In this document: positions 15,058 to 23,771 of the stretch, one piece after another
Layout: the number at the start of each line of letters is the position of its first letter
How positions within the stretch are numbered: position 1 is the first letter of the stretch
Source: CAYZYO01 sp964482585
GTDB taxonomy: Bacteria; Bacillota; Syntrophomonadia; Syntrophomonadales; Syntrophomonadaceae
Assembly: GCA_964482585.1 (NCBI GenBank)
Contig: CAYZYO010000006.1
Coordinates: 1-30,097 of the forward strand
Length of the DNA stretch: 30,097 bases
Reading direction: 5' to 3'
Made by a program: the position numbers and the translations under genes
Notes under the pieces: generated by a model
The model's input: only the letters and a program-made list of their open reading frames with translations
Databases searched by the model: none
What the model was told of the DNA's origin: nothing

Positions 15058-15267
15058 ATTAACCACAGATGAACACAGATTCACGCAGATGTTTTTGTTT
15101 TGATAAGTATCTGAAACAATTTATAATGTTTTACCTTTAACTCTGCAGTTAATCCCTAATTCTTATACTGTACCGTAGAGGAGACTTCAGTCTCCGACCA
15201 TCTGGAATTCAGGGTGAAAAACATCTGTGTAAATCTGTGCCAAATCTGCGTTCATCTGTGGTTAATT
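15058..15267. repeat. Inverted-repeat element built from ATCTGTG units, copy 1
   Basis: The left end (AACCACAGATGAACACAGAT..., 15061-15096) and the right end (...TTCATCTGTGGTTAATT, 15213-15267) are reverse complements over most of their length, ending in CAGATGTTTTT next to a centre of about 115 bp. The centre holds CCGTAGAGG and a GGAGACTTCAGTCTCC hairpin. The element is about 205 bp, the same size as the one at 29381-29582, and looks like a miniature inverted-repeat element or repeat-bounded module. Together with the neighbouring tracts it fills the aldolase-mtaD gap, where no gene was seen. Confidence 0.62.
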
Positions 15268-15272
15268 GTCGG

Positions 15273-15304
15273 CCAACTGACCAACTGACCAACTGTCCAA
15301 CTCC
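15273..15304. repeat. 8-nt CCAACTGA tandem repeats
   Basis: Four direct units (CCAACTGA twice, CCAACTGT, CCAACTCC) end at the 3' end of the aldolase gene. They belong to the same family as the AGTTGGTC units at 13264-13304. Confidence 0.78.
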
Positions 15305-15307
15305 CCC

Positions 15308-15958
15308 CTATTTCTCCTGTCCATAGCCCTTAAAGCTATCGCTTAAAAACTTAATATCCTCATCACTTAACTGTTTAACCGGGCCCAATAGCCTGGCAAA
15401 CAAGGCTATCATAGCAGTCCTTTCCGCAATAGTACAAACTCTCATTGCTGATGACATATCCTCGCCCAATCCAACTAAGCCATGATTGGCCATTAATACT
15501 GCTCTTTTGTCATTTTCCAGTACTTTCAGGATGTTTTCAGCCAGCTGATCGGTCCCACAGTGAGCATAAGAGGCTACCTCTACTTCATGGCCGATCACCT
15601 GTGCCATTTCCTCTGTTATAACCGGAATAGCTTTGCCTGCAACCGCATAAGCAGTAGCATAAGTACTGTGAACATGTATTACAGCCTGAATATCCATTCT
15701 ATTTTTATATACTGCCAGGTGAAAAGGAAGTTCTGAAGAAGGTTTAAATCTACCTTGAACAATTTCCCGGTCCCAATCGACAACTATCATATCTTCAGCA
15801 GTCAGAGAAGTGTAATCCATTCCACTGGGAGTGATTACCAGCAGTTTTTCACCTGGTATTTTCATGCTAACATTGCCCCATGTTCCCGGGACTAATCTGG
15901 CCTTAGAAATCTCTTGAGCTGCCTTACAAACCTGTTGGCATTCCTGTATGTATTTCAT
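15308..15958 (-). CDS. ald2: Class II aldolase, probable 5-methylthioribulose-1-phosphate aldolase
   Basis: This 216-residue protein of the fuculose-1-phosphate aldolase/adducin family splits a ketose-1-phosphate into dihydroxyacetone phosphate and an aldehyde. The zinc histidines are in IHVHSTY (95, 97) and near 159 in ANHGL, with catalytic Glu76 in SSELPFH; GTWGNVS and TPSGMD bind phosphate. It starts 2 nt after the mtnA stop, in a row mtnP-mtnA-aldolase. In Rhodospirillum rubrum and other bacteria this trio forms the DHAP shunt for methylthioadenosine and 5'-deoxyadenosine, giving methylthioacetaldehyde or acetaldehyde. From this context I assign it as Ald2; MtnB dehydratase is the main alternative from the same superfamily, but no later mtn genes are present here. 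Confidence 0.86.
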   Translation of the reverse strand: MKYIQECQQVCKAAQEISKARLVPGTWGNVSMKIPGEKLLVITPSGMDYTSLTAEDMIVVDWDREIVQGRFKPSSELPFHLAVYKNRMDIQAVIHVHSTYATAYAVAGKAIPVITEEMAQVIGHEVEVASYAHCGTDQLAENILKVLENDKRAVLMANHGLVGLGEDMSSAMRVCTIAERTAMIALFARLLGPVKQLSDEDIKFLSDSFKGYGQEK

Positions 15959-15960
15959 AC

Positions 15961-17004
15961 TTACCAGCTGCCTTCCCTGTTTAATGATTCCAAGTTTTCT
16001 TTAAATGATGGTTTTATAACACCTTTTTCAGTTATAATAGCGGTTATCAATTCATTAGGAGTAACATCAAAGGCCGGATTAAATACTTCTACATCTGGAA
16101 CCGTTAGATAAACATTCTGGACTTTTCTAACTTCATCCTGTTCCCGCTCTTCTATAGGTATATCTGTACCTGCCGCAATACTCAGGTCAATAGTTGAAAA
16201 AGGAGCAGCAGTGTAAAAAGGAATTTTATGATACTGAGCAAGTACCGCCAGGGTATAGGTTCCAATTTTATTAGCTGTATCACCATTGGCTGCTATTCTA
16301 TCAGCTCCAACAATTACCGCATCAATGTTTCTCTTTTCCATCACATATCCAGCCATGCTGTCGGTAATAAGAATAACCGGAATACTATCCCGCATTAATT
16401 CCCAAACAGTTAATCTAGAACCCTGTAAAACCGGTCTGGTTTCACAGGCAAAGACTTGAGATATTTTGTTTTTTTCAGCTCCTGCCCTTATTACACCCAG
16501 TGCTGTTCCATATCCACATGTTGCCAGGGCACCTGCATTACATATAGTCATTACCCGGCTGTTTTTCCCCAGCAGCTGTTCACCGTGTTTTCCAATAGCT
16601 TTGTTTATTCTTATATCCTGCTCAAACATCTCCTGGGCTTTTTCCATTAAACGCTCAGCTATTGTTTTAATATCAAGGGATGCATTGTCATTATAGATCT
16701 TTTCCATCCTTTCAAGGGCCCAGGACAGATTAACTGCTGTGGGACGAGTTGAACCCAGTAATTCCTTGACCTTTAAAAAGTAACTTTTCAGGTTATTGGT
16801 TGATCCAGTATAGTTTTTAACCGCCAGGGCGATACCAAAAGCAGCAGTAACCCCGATTAAAGGCGCACCTCTAACCTTCAAGGTTTTTATCGCTGATGCA
16901 ACTTCTTCGGGACTGGTGCACTTTTCATATACTATTCTTTCTGGTAATTGGCTTTGATCAAGCAGCATTACCGCTTGACCATCAGAATAAATAGTTTTTA
17001 TCAT
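15961..17004 (-). CDS. mtnA: MtnA, 5-methylthioribose-1-phosphate isomerase
   Basis: Converts 5-methylthioribose-1-phosphate to the ribulose form, and can act on 5-deoxyribose-1-phosphate. The 347-residue protein has the eIF2B-like isomerase fold, with the motifs VRGAPLIGVTAAFG near the N-terminus, TICNAGALATCGYGTALG carrying the catalytic-region cysteine, and VGADRIAANGDTANKIGTY with the catalytic aspartate. Its ATG overlaps the mtnP stop (ATGA), and the aldolase starts 2 nt after its own stop, so the three are translationally coupled and act in sequence. Related ribose-1,5-bisphosphate isomerases are less likely because mtnP is directly upstream. Confidence 0.95.
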   Translation of the reverse strand: MIKTIYSDGQAVMLLDQSQLPERIVYEKCTSPEEVASAIKTLKVRGAPLIGVTAAFGIALAVKNYTGSTNNLKSYFLKVKELLGSTRPTAVNLSWALERMEKIYNDNASLDIKTIAERLMEKAQEMFEQDIRINKAIGKHGEQLLGKNSRVMTICNAGALATCGYGTALGVIRAGAEKNKISQVFACETRPVLQGSRLTVWELMRDSIPVILITDSMAGYVMEKRNIDAVIVGADRIAANGDTANKIGTYTLAVLAQYHKIPFYTAAPFSTIDLSIAAGTDIPIEEREQDEVRKVQNVYLTVPDVEVFNPAFDVTPNELITAIITEKGVIKPSFKENLESLNREGSW

Positions 17005-17792
17005 TTAACTGCCCCTGCTTTGTTTAGTACGGTCACACATTCACATTCTTTTTTCTGTGGTATGTATTTCAGGCTTGACATTATCAGAGATCTTAATTCT
17101 TTAATTTTCCCTGCCATCATTTCCACTACCTCATCATGTGATAGTATCCCAGTAGAGATTCCGGCAGCAAAATTAGTTGCTACACAAATACTCGCATAAC
17201 ACATCTCTAATTCCCTGGCCAAACAAACTTCCGGTACCCCTGTCATTCCTACGAGGTGTCCTCCCAGCTGTTTAAACATTAATATCTCAGCTTTAGTTTC
17301 AAAACGGGGCCCTTCTGTGCATACATATACTGCACCATTTTCCAGTCTAATGTTTTTCTCGGCTCCTGCCTGCATTAAAGCCTGCCTAATTCCAGGGCAA
17401 TATGGCTCTGTTATGTCACAATGGACAACTCCATCTTCGCCCCCCTCATAAAATGTATGTTTACGCATCTTGGTGAAATCGAGAAACTGGTCAGCCAGTA
17501 TATATTGCCCGGGCTTTAAATCAAAGTTTAAAGAACCTACCGCTGCTGTTGCAATAATATTTTCTACTCCCAGGTTTTTTAAAGCCATTATATTAGCCCG
17601 GTAATTAATCATATGTGGTGGTACACTGTGATCTACGCCATGCCTGGGAATAAATGCGATTTCAATTCCCTCGTATTTACCAGTTGATCCTACAACCCTG
17701 CCATAACGTGTCTCTTCAACAAACTCTTTTACATCATCTAAAAAATCAGGGTCATAAACACCTGTACCTCCAATTATTGCTGTTTTTACCAC
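17001..17792 (-). CDS. mtnP: MtnP, S-methyl-5'-thioadenosine phosphorylase
   Basis: Splits methylthioadenosine (often also 5'-deoxyadenosine) with phosphate into adenine and the sugar-1-phosphate that feeds MtnA. The 263-residue protein shows the family blocks GGTGVYDP, IPRHGVDHSVPPHMINYRAN, TAAVGSLN, CTEGPRFETKAEI, VGMTGVPE and VATNFAAG. The GTG start at 17792 is used because AAGGAGGT lies 8 nt upstream; that ribosome site begins right after the ftsY stop, so it is probably co-transcribed with smc and ftsY. Anaerobes with many radical-SAM enzymes make much 5'-deoxyadenosine, which may explain its coupling to housekeeping genes. Confidence 0.95.
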   Translation of the reverse strand: MVKTAIIGGTGVYDPDFLDDVKEFVEETRYGRVVGSTGKYEGIEIAFIPRHGVDHSVPPHMINYRANIMALKNLGVENIIATAAVGSLNFDLKPGQYILADQFLDFTKMRKHTFYEGGEDGVVHCDITEPYCPGIRQALMQAGAEKNIRLENGAVYVCTEGPRFETKAEILMFKQLGGHLVGMTGVPEVCLARELEMCYASICVATNFAAGISTGILSHDEVVEMMAGKIKELRSLIMSSLKYIPQKKECECVTVLNKAGAVK

Positions 17793-17806
17793 CTTAGATT
17801 ACCTCC

Positions 17807-18850
17807 TTATTCTTCAAATAAAGCTTCTGCAAATCCCCCTGGCGAAAAATCTCGTAAATCTTCAATACCTTCACCGATTCCTACAAGTTTAACTGGTATT
17901 TCAAGTTCTTTAGTTACAGCTAATACTATACCGCCTTTGGCTGTACCATCAAGTTTAGATAGAATTAGCCCAGTTACTCCTGTCGCTTCTTTAAAGAGCT
18001 TGGCCTGACTTATAGCATTCTGCCCGGTAGTTGCATCAAGTACCAGCAGTACTTCATGAGATGAACCAGGAAGTTCCCTTTGAATGATATTTCTTACCTT
18101 CCCAATCTCTTTCATCAGGTTAACCTTATTTTGTAGTCGGCCAGCAGTATCAATTATTAATACATCAACATCCCGGGCTTTAGCAGCCATAATAGCATCA
18201 TAAACAACTGCTCCCGGATCTGACCCTTCTTTGTGTTTTATTAAATCTGCTCCAACTCTGTCTGCCCAGACTTGGAGCTGCTCTATTGCAGCTGCCCTGA
18301 AGGTGTCGGCCGCAGCCAGAAGTACCTTTTGGTTTTGCTGCTTATACCTGTAGGCAAGTTTACCAATTGAAGTTGTCTTTCCGGCACCGTTTACACCCAC
18401 AACCAGTATTATGCCAGGTTTCTCGGGAGAAATATTTATAGGAACATTGTGATATTCTAAGAGCTTCCTTATTTCATCCCTTATCAACTCAATTACCTGA
18501 GAAGAATCGTTAATCTTATTCTTTTTGGCTGATTTCTTTATATTTTCTACCAGTTCCAAAGATGTATTGACTCCGACATCTGCTTGGATTAATATCTCTT
18601 CCAATTCCTCCCAAAATTCTTCGTCCAGGTTTTTCGATGTTTTCACAAGATTGTCAATTTTCCCGGTAATGTTTTCCCTGGTTTTGCTCAAGCCTTTTTT
18701 AAATTTTTCCATGAAGCCTTTCTTTTTTTCCGGCTCATTCTTTAAAGCAGCTTCTTTTGTTTCTTTCTTTTTTTCTGATACTTTTGTTTCTGGTTCATCT
18801 TTGCTTATTCTATCGTTTTTTTTGCCTAGAAATTTGTCAAATAACGTCAT
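17807..18850 (-). CDS. ftsY: FtsY, signal recognition particle receptor GTPase
   Basis: FtsY docks SRP-ribosome complexes at the cytoplasmic membrane. The 347-residue product begins with a charged Lys/Glu-rich A region (about residues 10-60), then the four-helix N domain, then the GTPase domain with GVNGAGKTT (about 152-160), DTFRAAA, DTAGR (about 234-238) and SKLDGTAKGG. ATG 18850 is chosen because AGGTGG lies upstream and MTLFDKFLGKK is a usual FtsY start; extension upstream would overlap smc. It lies 25 nt after smc, the common Firmicutes arrangement, and 14 nt before mtnP. Confidence 0.97.
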   Translation of the reverse strand: MTLFDKFLGKKNDRISKDEPETKVSEKKKETKEAALKNEPEKKKGFMEKFKKGLSKTRENITGKIDNLVKTSKNLDEEFWEELEEILIQADVGVNTSLELVENIKKSAKKNKINDSSQVIELIRDEIRKLLEYHNVPINISPEKPGIILVVGVNGAGKTTSIGKLAYRYKQQNQKVLLAAADTFRAAAIEQLQVWADRVGADLIKHKEGSDPGAVVYDAIMAAKARDVDVLIIDTAGRLQNKVNLMKEIGKVRNIIQRELPGSSHEVLLVLDATTGQNAISQAKLFKEATGVTGLILSKLDGTAKGGIVLAVTKELEIPVKLVGIGEGIEDLRDFSPGGFAEALFEE

Positions 18851-18875
18851 ATTATCCCACCTTGTTAAAATGTTT

Positions 18876-21800
18876 TTATACTGCCATGCTTTCTGCTTCT
18901 GCAATATTAATTGCCAAAACCGAAGATATGCCTTCTTCATGCATAGTTACACCATATATATTTCTACCTGATTGTATAGTACCCTGCCTGTGGGTAATTA
19001 TAATAAATTGAATATCTCCGGCCATTTTTTCTATAAATTTGGAAAATCGTAATAAGTTAGTATCATCTAGTGATGCATCTATCTCATCAAAAAGACAAAA
19101 TGGGGTCGGTTTTAATCTCAGTAATGAAAAAGCAAATGCTATACAGGTTAATGCCCTTTCACCACCTGATAGTAAGTTAAGTGACTGCATTTTTTTTCCT
19201 GGCATTTTTACTTGAATATCCACACCTGTCTCCAGGTGATTATTACCTTGTCCGAGTACAAGATAAGCTTCACCTCCACCAAATATTTCTATAAAAGTAT
19301 TATTGAAGCTTTTAGCAGCCAACAATAAGAACTGGTTGAATTCATCTCGCATTAATTTTTCGGTTTCGTTTAAAAGAGAATCGAGAGAATCCCTGGCATT
19401 AGATAAATCGTCATACTGGTTTTTTATAAAGTTAAACCGCTCTTCTATTTCTTTATACTCGTATATTGATTCTGTATCTACCGGTCCTATTTCTTCAATC
19501 TGCTGATGCAATACTGCAATTTGCTTTTTGTATTCCTTGATCTGTGCTGCTGAAGAAAGCTGGTAGTCCAAATTAATGTCAATATTAGGATATTTTTCGT
19601 GCCATTTACTCATCAAGTTTTCCTGTTCAGCTTCAATTTTTACAATCGCTATTTCTAGATTCTTAATTTGGTTCTCAGTTTTTATAATGTCTTCTTTTAT
19701 TGGTATTATATTTTCCCGGAGGCTGTTTAATTTCAGCTGTTGTTTTTCCTGCTGGCTCTGGAGCTCAGTTATTTCATTTACTGTTTCTGCTAAGGCGTTT
19801 TTTTCGTCATCAATAACTTTCATTACTTGTTGTATTTTCTTCATCTCATCCATGGTAATAGTCTGCAGCCTTTTATTTAATTCTTCCGCATCTTTTTGGG
19901 CCTCTGTATAAGACTTCTGCACCTGTTGGAACTGGGTTGTATTTTTTTTCATGTTTTCTAATTCTCTTTTTTTCATGGATAACTGGTCACTATACGAACT
20001 TAACCTTTCCCTGCGTACTTCATATTCTCTTTTATTATTATCAATAGCTTCTTTTATTTCCTCTATTTCCTGGTAAATTGCCTCGTTTTGTCGAACGATT
20101 GCCTGTCTCTTTTTATCTAAATCAACCATCTGCTCTTCAAGTAATACCAGTTCTTGATCAACCCGAGATAATTGGATTAACAAAGAATCTCTTTGTCTTA
20201 TATTATTATCTAGTTCTAATGTAAGTGATGCCACCTGTTTAAGCTGTATTTCGTGCAGGAACTTCTGCTCCATTAGCTGATTGTTTAGTTTAGTAATCTT
20301 GTTTTCCTGATTTTTAATCTCCAGACTGATTTCTTCCACCTTACTATGATTTTTATCTAAAGCTGCTGCATTTTTTCCCTTAAGCAGCAGCAGTCTTCTT
20401 TCTTCTCCCCTTCGCTGAAGCGGACTGGTCCCAGCTTGCTTCTTTATTCCCCCGGTCACCGCCCCATTTACATTTATTAATTCCCCTTCCAGACTAACAA
20501 TACGAAAAGGATAATTAATGTTTTTAAATACTTTAACTGCATCCTTAATGTCTTTTACTATTAATACCCTGCCTAAAAGATATTCAACCGCCTTCTCAAA
20601 CCGTTTATCATACTCTACCAGCTTGGAACCTAAACCTAATATTCCTTCCTGGCTAATCTCTTTTAACAGTGCAGGAGGTACTCTTTTAATTTTTAAGGAA
20701 TCAACAGGTAAAAATGTAACCCTTCCTAACCGGTACTGTTTTATATAATCAATAGCTTTACGAGCATCCTCAAAACTGGGTACTAAAATATTCTCTAATC
20801 CCCTTCCAGATGCAATGTCTACAGCAAGCTCTAAACCCTCAGGAACGTTTATAATTTCTCCCATAATCCCGATTATTCCCTGGATTTCCCCATTTTTTGA
20901 AGCTTTTAAGACAGCTTTTACTCCCGGCGAATACCCTACCAGGTTCTGCTGCATATCTTTAATAACCATCAACCGGTTATTAATACGGGCATTCTCTTGA
21001 TTTAGCTGCATAATTGTTTTATTGATATCTTTCAGATGATTGAGATCCTGATCCTTTTTTGCTAAAAGGTCTTCCAACGACTTGCCGGTTTCCTGGATAA
21101 TTTTTTCATTGTTATTCTGTTCTACTTTAAGTTCTGCTAAATCAGCCTGGTGTTTTTTTATTTTATTTTCCAGCTCTTTAATATGTATTTTAAATTTTTC
21201 TTTTTTTTTCCCGGCTTTTTTAATTCTTTCTTCATTTTTAAGGATTTTATTCTTAACCCGGCTTTCTTCTTCAGTTTTTTTGAAAACCAGGGACTTTTGT
21301 TCTTCAAAATATTGTAGCCGGGTTTGATTTTTATTTTCCATTTCTCTAATTTCTAAATCGAGTTTTTTATATTGTTCTAGTTTTTTAAGGTATTTTTTTT
21401 CCTCTTCATGATAATCTTCTACAGTTTGTTCTATATCTTTTTGCAGGTTACTAAGCATTTTCGAATACTTGTGCTCATCATCCCTGGCTGACTTAATACG
21501 TTCCTGATTGTTGTTAATCCTTTCTTCACTAAGCCGTATTTCACCCTCTATCCGGGTTAGGCTGGATTCAATTTTATGCCGTTTATCGATCAATTGACCT
21601 AAATGGCTCTTGCTGTCTTTTAGCCTTTCTTCTTTTTGTTGAAGATCATCTTCCATTAACTTGAGCCTATCATACTGTTTTCTTAAGTCATTTTTTTTAG
21701 TTGACAGGTCATCTGTCTTTTGTTTCAGTACGCGATATATCCGGGCAAGCTCAAAACAGATAACATTTTTCTCCAAAAATTGTAGCTCGTCTGATTTTTC

Positions 21801-22448
21801 AAGGTATAATTTGGCTTTTTCCGCTTTATTATAGACATCGTTTTTTCGCTGTTCAAGTTCAACTAATATATCCTGGAGTCTTAATAAATCATTACCAGAA
21901 CTGCTAATCCTGCGCTTAACTTCATCTCGCTGCTGCCGGTATTTAATAATACCTGAAGCCTCTTCTAAAATTAGTCTCCGGTCTAAAGGTTGTCCATTTA
22001 ACACCTGTTCAAGTTCACCCTGACTAATGATAGAATAACCATTTTTACCCAAACCAGTACCCGAAAATAACCTGGTAATATCCTTCATCCTTACCCTGGA
22101 CTTATTCAGGTAGAATTCACTTTCCCCGGAGCGAAATATTTTTCTGGCAATGGTAACTTCTCTATAATCAATGGGAAGGCTGTTATCACTGTTATCTAGG
22201 ATCATTTCAACATACGCCATCCCCAGGGCTTTATGCTTATCAGTACCCCCAAAAATCACGTCTTCGCTTTTATGACCTCTTAAATGTCGAATATTTGATT
22301 CCCCAAGAACCCAGCGAATAGCGTCAACCAGATTGCTTTTTCCACAGCCGTTAGGACCAACAATGATGTCTATTCCTGGTTCAAAATCTATTTCAATATT
22401 ATTAACAAATGACTTAAATCCCCGCATTTCCAGTCTCTTAAGATACAC
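18876..22448 (-). CDS. smc: SMC chromosome segregation/condensation ATPase
   Basis: SMC forms the condensin-like dimer that organises the chromosome. At 1190 residues it is full length: Walker A GPNGCGKSN (31-39), a long N-terminal coiled coil rich in Lys/Glu/Gln, a hinge domain (about 500-670, with GAVTGG at its end), a second coiled coil, and the C-terminal signature LLSGGERAL plus Walker B CLFDEIDASLDD. The GTG start at 22448 is supported by GGGAGG 6 nt upstream. Upstream lie birA and a repeat cluster rather than the rnc gene usual in Firmicutes, so local gene order differs. Partner ScpA/ScpB genes are not in the window. Confidence 0.97.
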   Translation of the reverse strand: MYLKRLEMRGFKSFVNNIEIDFEPGIDIIVGPNGCGKSNLVDAIRWVLGESNIRHLRGHKSEDVIFGGTDKHKALGMAYVEMILDNSDNSLPIDYREVTIARKIFRSGESEFYLNKSRVRMKDITRLFSGTGLGKNGYSIISQGELEQVLNGQPLDRRLILEEASGIIKYRQQRDEVKRRISSSGNDLLRLQDILVELEQRKNDVYNKAEKAKLYLEKSDELQFLEKNVICFELARIYRVLKQKTDDLSTKKNDLRKQYDRLKLMEDDLQQKEERLKDSKSHLGQLIDKRHKIESSLTRIEGEIRLSEERINNNQERIKSARDDEHKYSKMLSNLQKDIEQTVEDYHEEEKKYLKKLEQYKKLDLEIREMENKNQTRLQYFEEQKSLVFKKTEEESRVKNKILKNEERIKKAGKKKEKFKIHIKELENKIKKHQADLAELKVEQNNNEKIIQETGKSLEDLLAKKDQDLNHLKDINKTIMQLNQENARINNRLMVIKDMQQNLVGYSPGVKAVLKASKNGEIQGIIGIMGEIINVPEGLELAVDIASGRGLENILVPSFEDARKAIDYIKQYRLGRVTFLPVDSLKIKRVPPALLKEISQEGILGLGSKLVEYDKRFEKAVEYLLGRVLIVKDIKDAVKVFKNINYPFRIVSLEGELINVNGAVTGGIKKQAGTSPLQRRGEERRLLLLKGKNAAALDKNHSKVEEISLEIKNQENKITKLNNQLMEQKFLHEIQLKQVASLTLELDNNIRQRDSLLIQLSRVDQELVLLEEQMVDLDKKRQAIVRQNEAIYQEIEEIKEAIDNNKREYEVRRERLSSYSDQLSMKKRELENMKKNTTQFQQVQKSYTEAQKDAEELNKRLQTITMDEMKKIQQVMKVIDDEKNALAETVNEITELQSQQEKQQLKLNSLRENIIPIKEDIIKTENQIKNLEIAIVKIEAEQENLMSKWHEKYPNIDINLDYQLSSAAQIKEYKKQIAVLHQQIEEIGPVDTESIYEYKEIEERFNFIKNQYDDLSNARDSLDSLLNETEKLMRDEFNQFLLLAAKSFNNTFIEIFGGGEAYLVLGQGNNHLETGVDIQVKMPGKKMQSLNLLSGGERALTCIAFAFSLLRLKPTPFCLFDEIDASLDDTNLLRFSKFIEKMAGDIQFIIITHRQGTIQSGRNIYGVTMHEEGISSVLAINIAEAESMAV

Positions 22449-22469
22449 TTTGAGCCTCCCTTGGACAAT

Positions 22470-22533
22470 AGTTTAACGATGGTTTAGCAATAGTTTAACA
22501 ATTGTTGAACGATGGTTAAACTATTGCTAAACC
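22470..22533. repeat. 11-nt tandem repeats forming a perfect 19-bp inverted repeat
   Basis: About six 11-nt units related to GTTTAACTATT. Within them GTTTAGCAATAGTTTAAC with its flanking G (22481-22499) is the exact reverse complement of 22515-22533, separated by 15 nt. This could form a long cruciform or mRNA hairpin in the leader of smc, just upstream of its ribosome site. It could also block readthrough from birA, although no T run follows it. Confidence 0.85.
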
Positions 22534-22547
22534 TCGTTTCTGGTATC

Positions 22548-22620
22548 TGTCTGCCCTTATAAATCCATCCCTATACCCACCCCTGACCGACTGCCCAACT
22601 TATCACTATTCAGCCAGGGG
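22548..22620. repeat. Composite repeat, copy 2
   Basis: CTTATAAATCCA (22556-22567) and ATACCCACCCCTGACC (22573-22588), followed by GACTGCCCAACTT, repeat the blocks, order and 17-nt offset of the element at 10027-10120. In both places an 11-nt repeat array precedes it on the plus strand. Confidence 0.8.
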
Positions 22621-22670
22621 GATTCGTTTTCCAACGGTAGACCACAGATCTCCCCTTTCCCCTTTCCAAC

Positions 22671-23636
22671 TCATACAACGCTGACATCTCCAGTGCTTAA
22701 TTTAACTTCTTTTTCACCTGTATTAATAACTAGACTTCCGTTGATATCAATATCAGAAGTAATCCCTATAATTGTCTTATCTCCTTGATTAACCTGTACT
22801 TCTTTCCCAAGATGATTACAGTAAGCCTTGAACTCATCTAAAATATCCTCAAACCCACAGGTAATGAACCTAAAATAATACTTTTCAATAGACTGCAGGA
22901 TTGTAATTAATAATTCATTATTATCAAAGTATTTATAGTATTCTTCTAATAACGAGGTTACTCCATTTTGCAGTTCTCCCGGAAATTGATGCTTTTTAAT
23001 ATTAACATTTATCCCACAGCCCATGATAATATTCTCAGTACCATCAAGCTCCCCGCTTAATTCGAGCAGTATCCCGGCCACTTTCTTTTCCCGGATATAA
23101 ATGTCGTTAGGCCATTTTATGGTAATTCCTTCATTAACCAATTGTTCTATTCCTGCAGCAACAGCTACAGCAAAAACTAATGAAAATAATGCAACTCTTT
23201 CCAGGGCAATACTAGGATTTAGTATTAGGGAAAACCATAACCCACCCCGGGGGGAATTCCATTCTCTCCTGAGCCTGCCTTTACCTTTTTCCTGGTTTAA
23301 GGCTGCAACAACCATACCTTCTTTTGATTCGTTATTCATCAGCATCCGTTTAAGAACTTCATTAGTTGAATCCACTTCACTATAAAACCTGATATCTTTA
23401 CCTATTAAACGAGTATTAAGATTAGCAGTTACTTCCTCTGGTACTATAATACTATGATAATCTTTTAAACTGTAGCCCTTGCCTTTAGTACCTATAACTT
23501 GATATCCTTCATTCTTTAAGATATTTATATGTTTCCAGACAGCTACCCGGCTCATATTAAGCTGATTTGCAATCTGATTGCCTGATACAAATTCACCCTT
23601 GTGTCTCCATAATTCCCTGAGAATCTTCTGCCGCAT
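22671..23636 (-). CDS. birA: BirA, biotin-protein ligase with N-terminal repressor domain
   Basis: Attaches biotin to carboxylase carrier proteins and probably represses biotin genes. The 321-residue product has an N-terminal winged helix-turn-helix (about 1-60, with SGNQIANQLNMSRVAVWKHI), then the ligase domain with the biotinyl-AMP loop GRLRREWNSPRGGLW (about 115-130; core GRxRRxW), KWPNDIYI and KVAGILLE, and a C-terminal SH3-like domain. ATG 23636 is used because AGGTAGG lies just upstream. It stands alone between the RAYT and the smc repeat region, and no biotin genes are in the window. Confidence 0.95.
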   Translation of the reverse strand: MRQKILRELWRHKGEFVSGNQIANQLNMSRVAVWKHINILKNEGYQVIGTKGKGYSLKDYHSIIVPEEVTANLNTRLIGKDIRFYSEVDSTNEVLKRMLMNNESKEGMVVAALNQEKGKGRLRREWNSPRGGLWFSLILNPSIALERVALFSLVFAVAVAAGIEQLVNEGITIKWPNDIYIREKKVAGILLELSGELDGTENIIMGCGINVNIKKHQFPGELQNGVTSLLEEYYKYFDNNELLITILQSIEKYYFRFITCGFEDILDEFKAYCNHLGKEVQVNQGDKTIIGITSDIDINGSLVINTGEKEVKLSTGDVSVV

Positions 23637-23771
23637 TATATACCTACCTTTAATAATATTCACTCACAGTGCCAAATTATCATTTATCAATTTTTAAAAA
23701 AACCCCTTCTTGTATAATATTTCCACACATCTTAACCTTTTCCCTGCAAATCTATATTCCATTTTATAGCA

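Noticed and set aside
22470..22533. CRISPR-like array
   Set aside because: Units are 11 nt with no spacers; this is a tandem repeat. The REPINs and 7-10-nt arrays were rejected as CRISPR for the same reason.
22481..22533. Intrinsic terminator of birA
   Set aside because: The stem is long but AT-rich with no T run after it in the direction of transcription.
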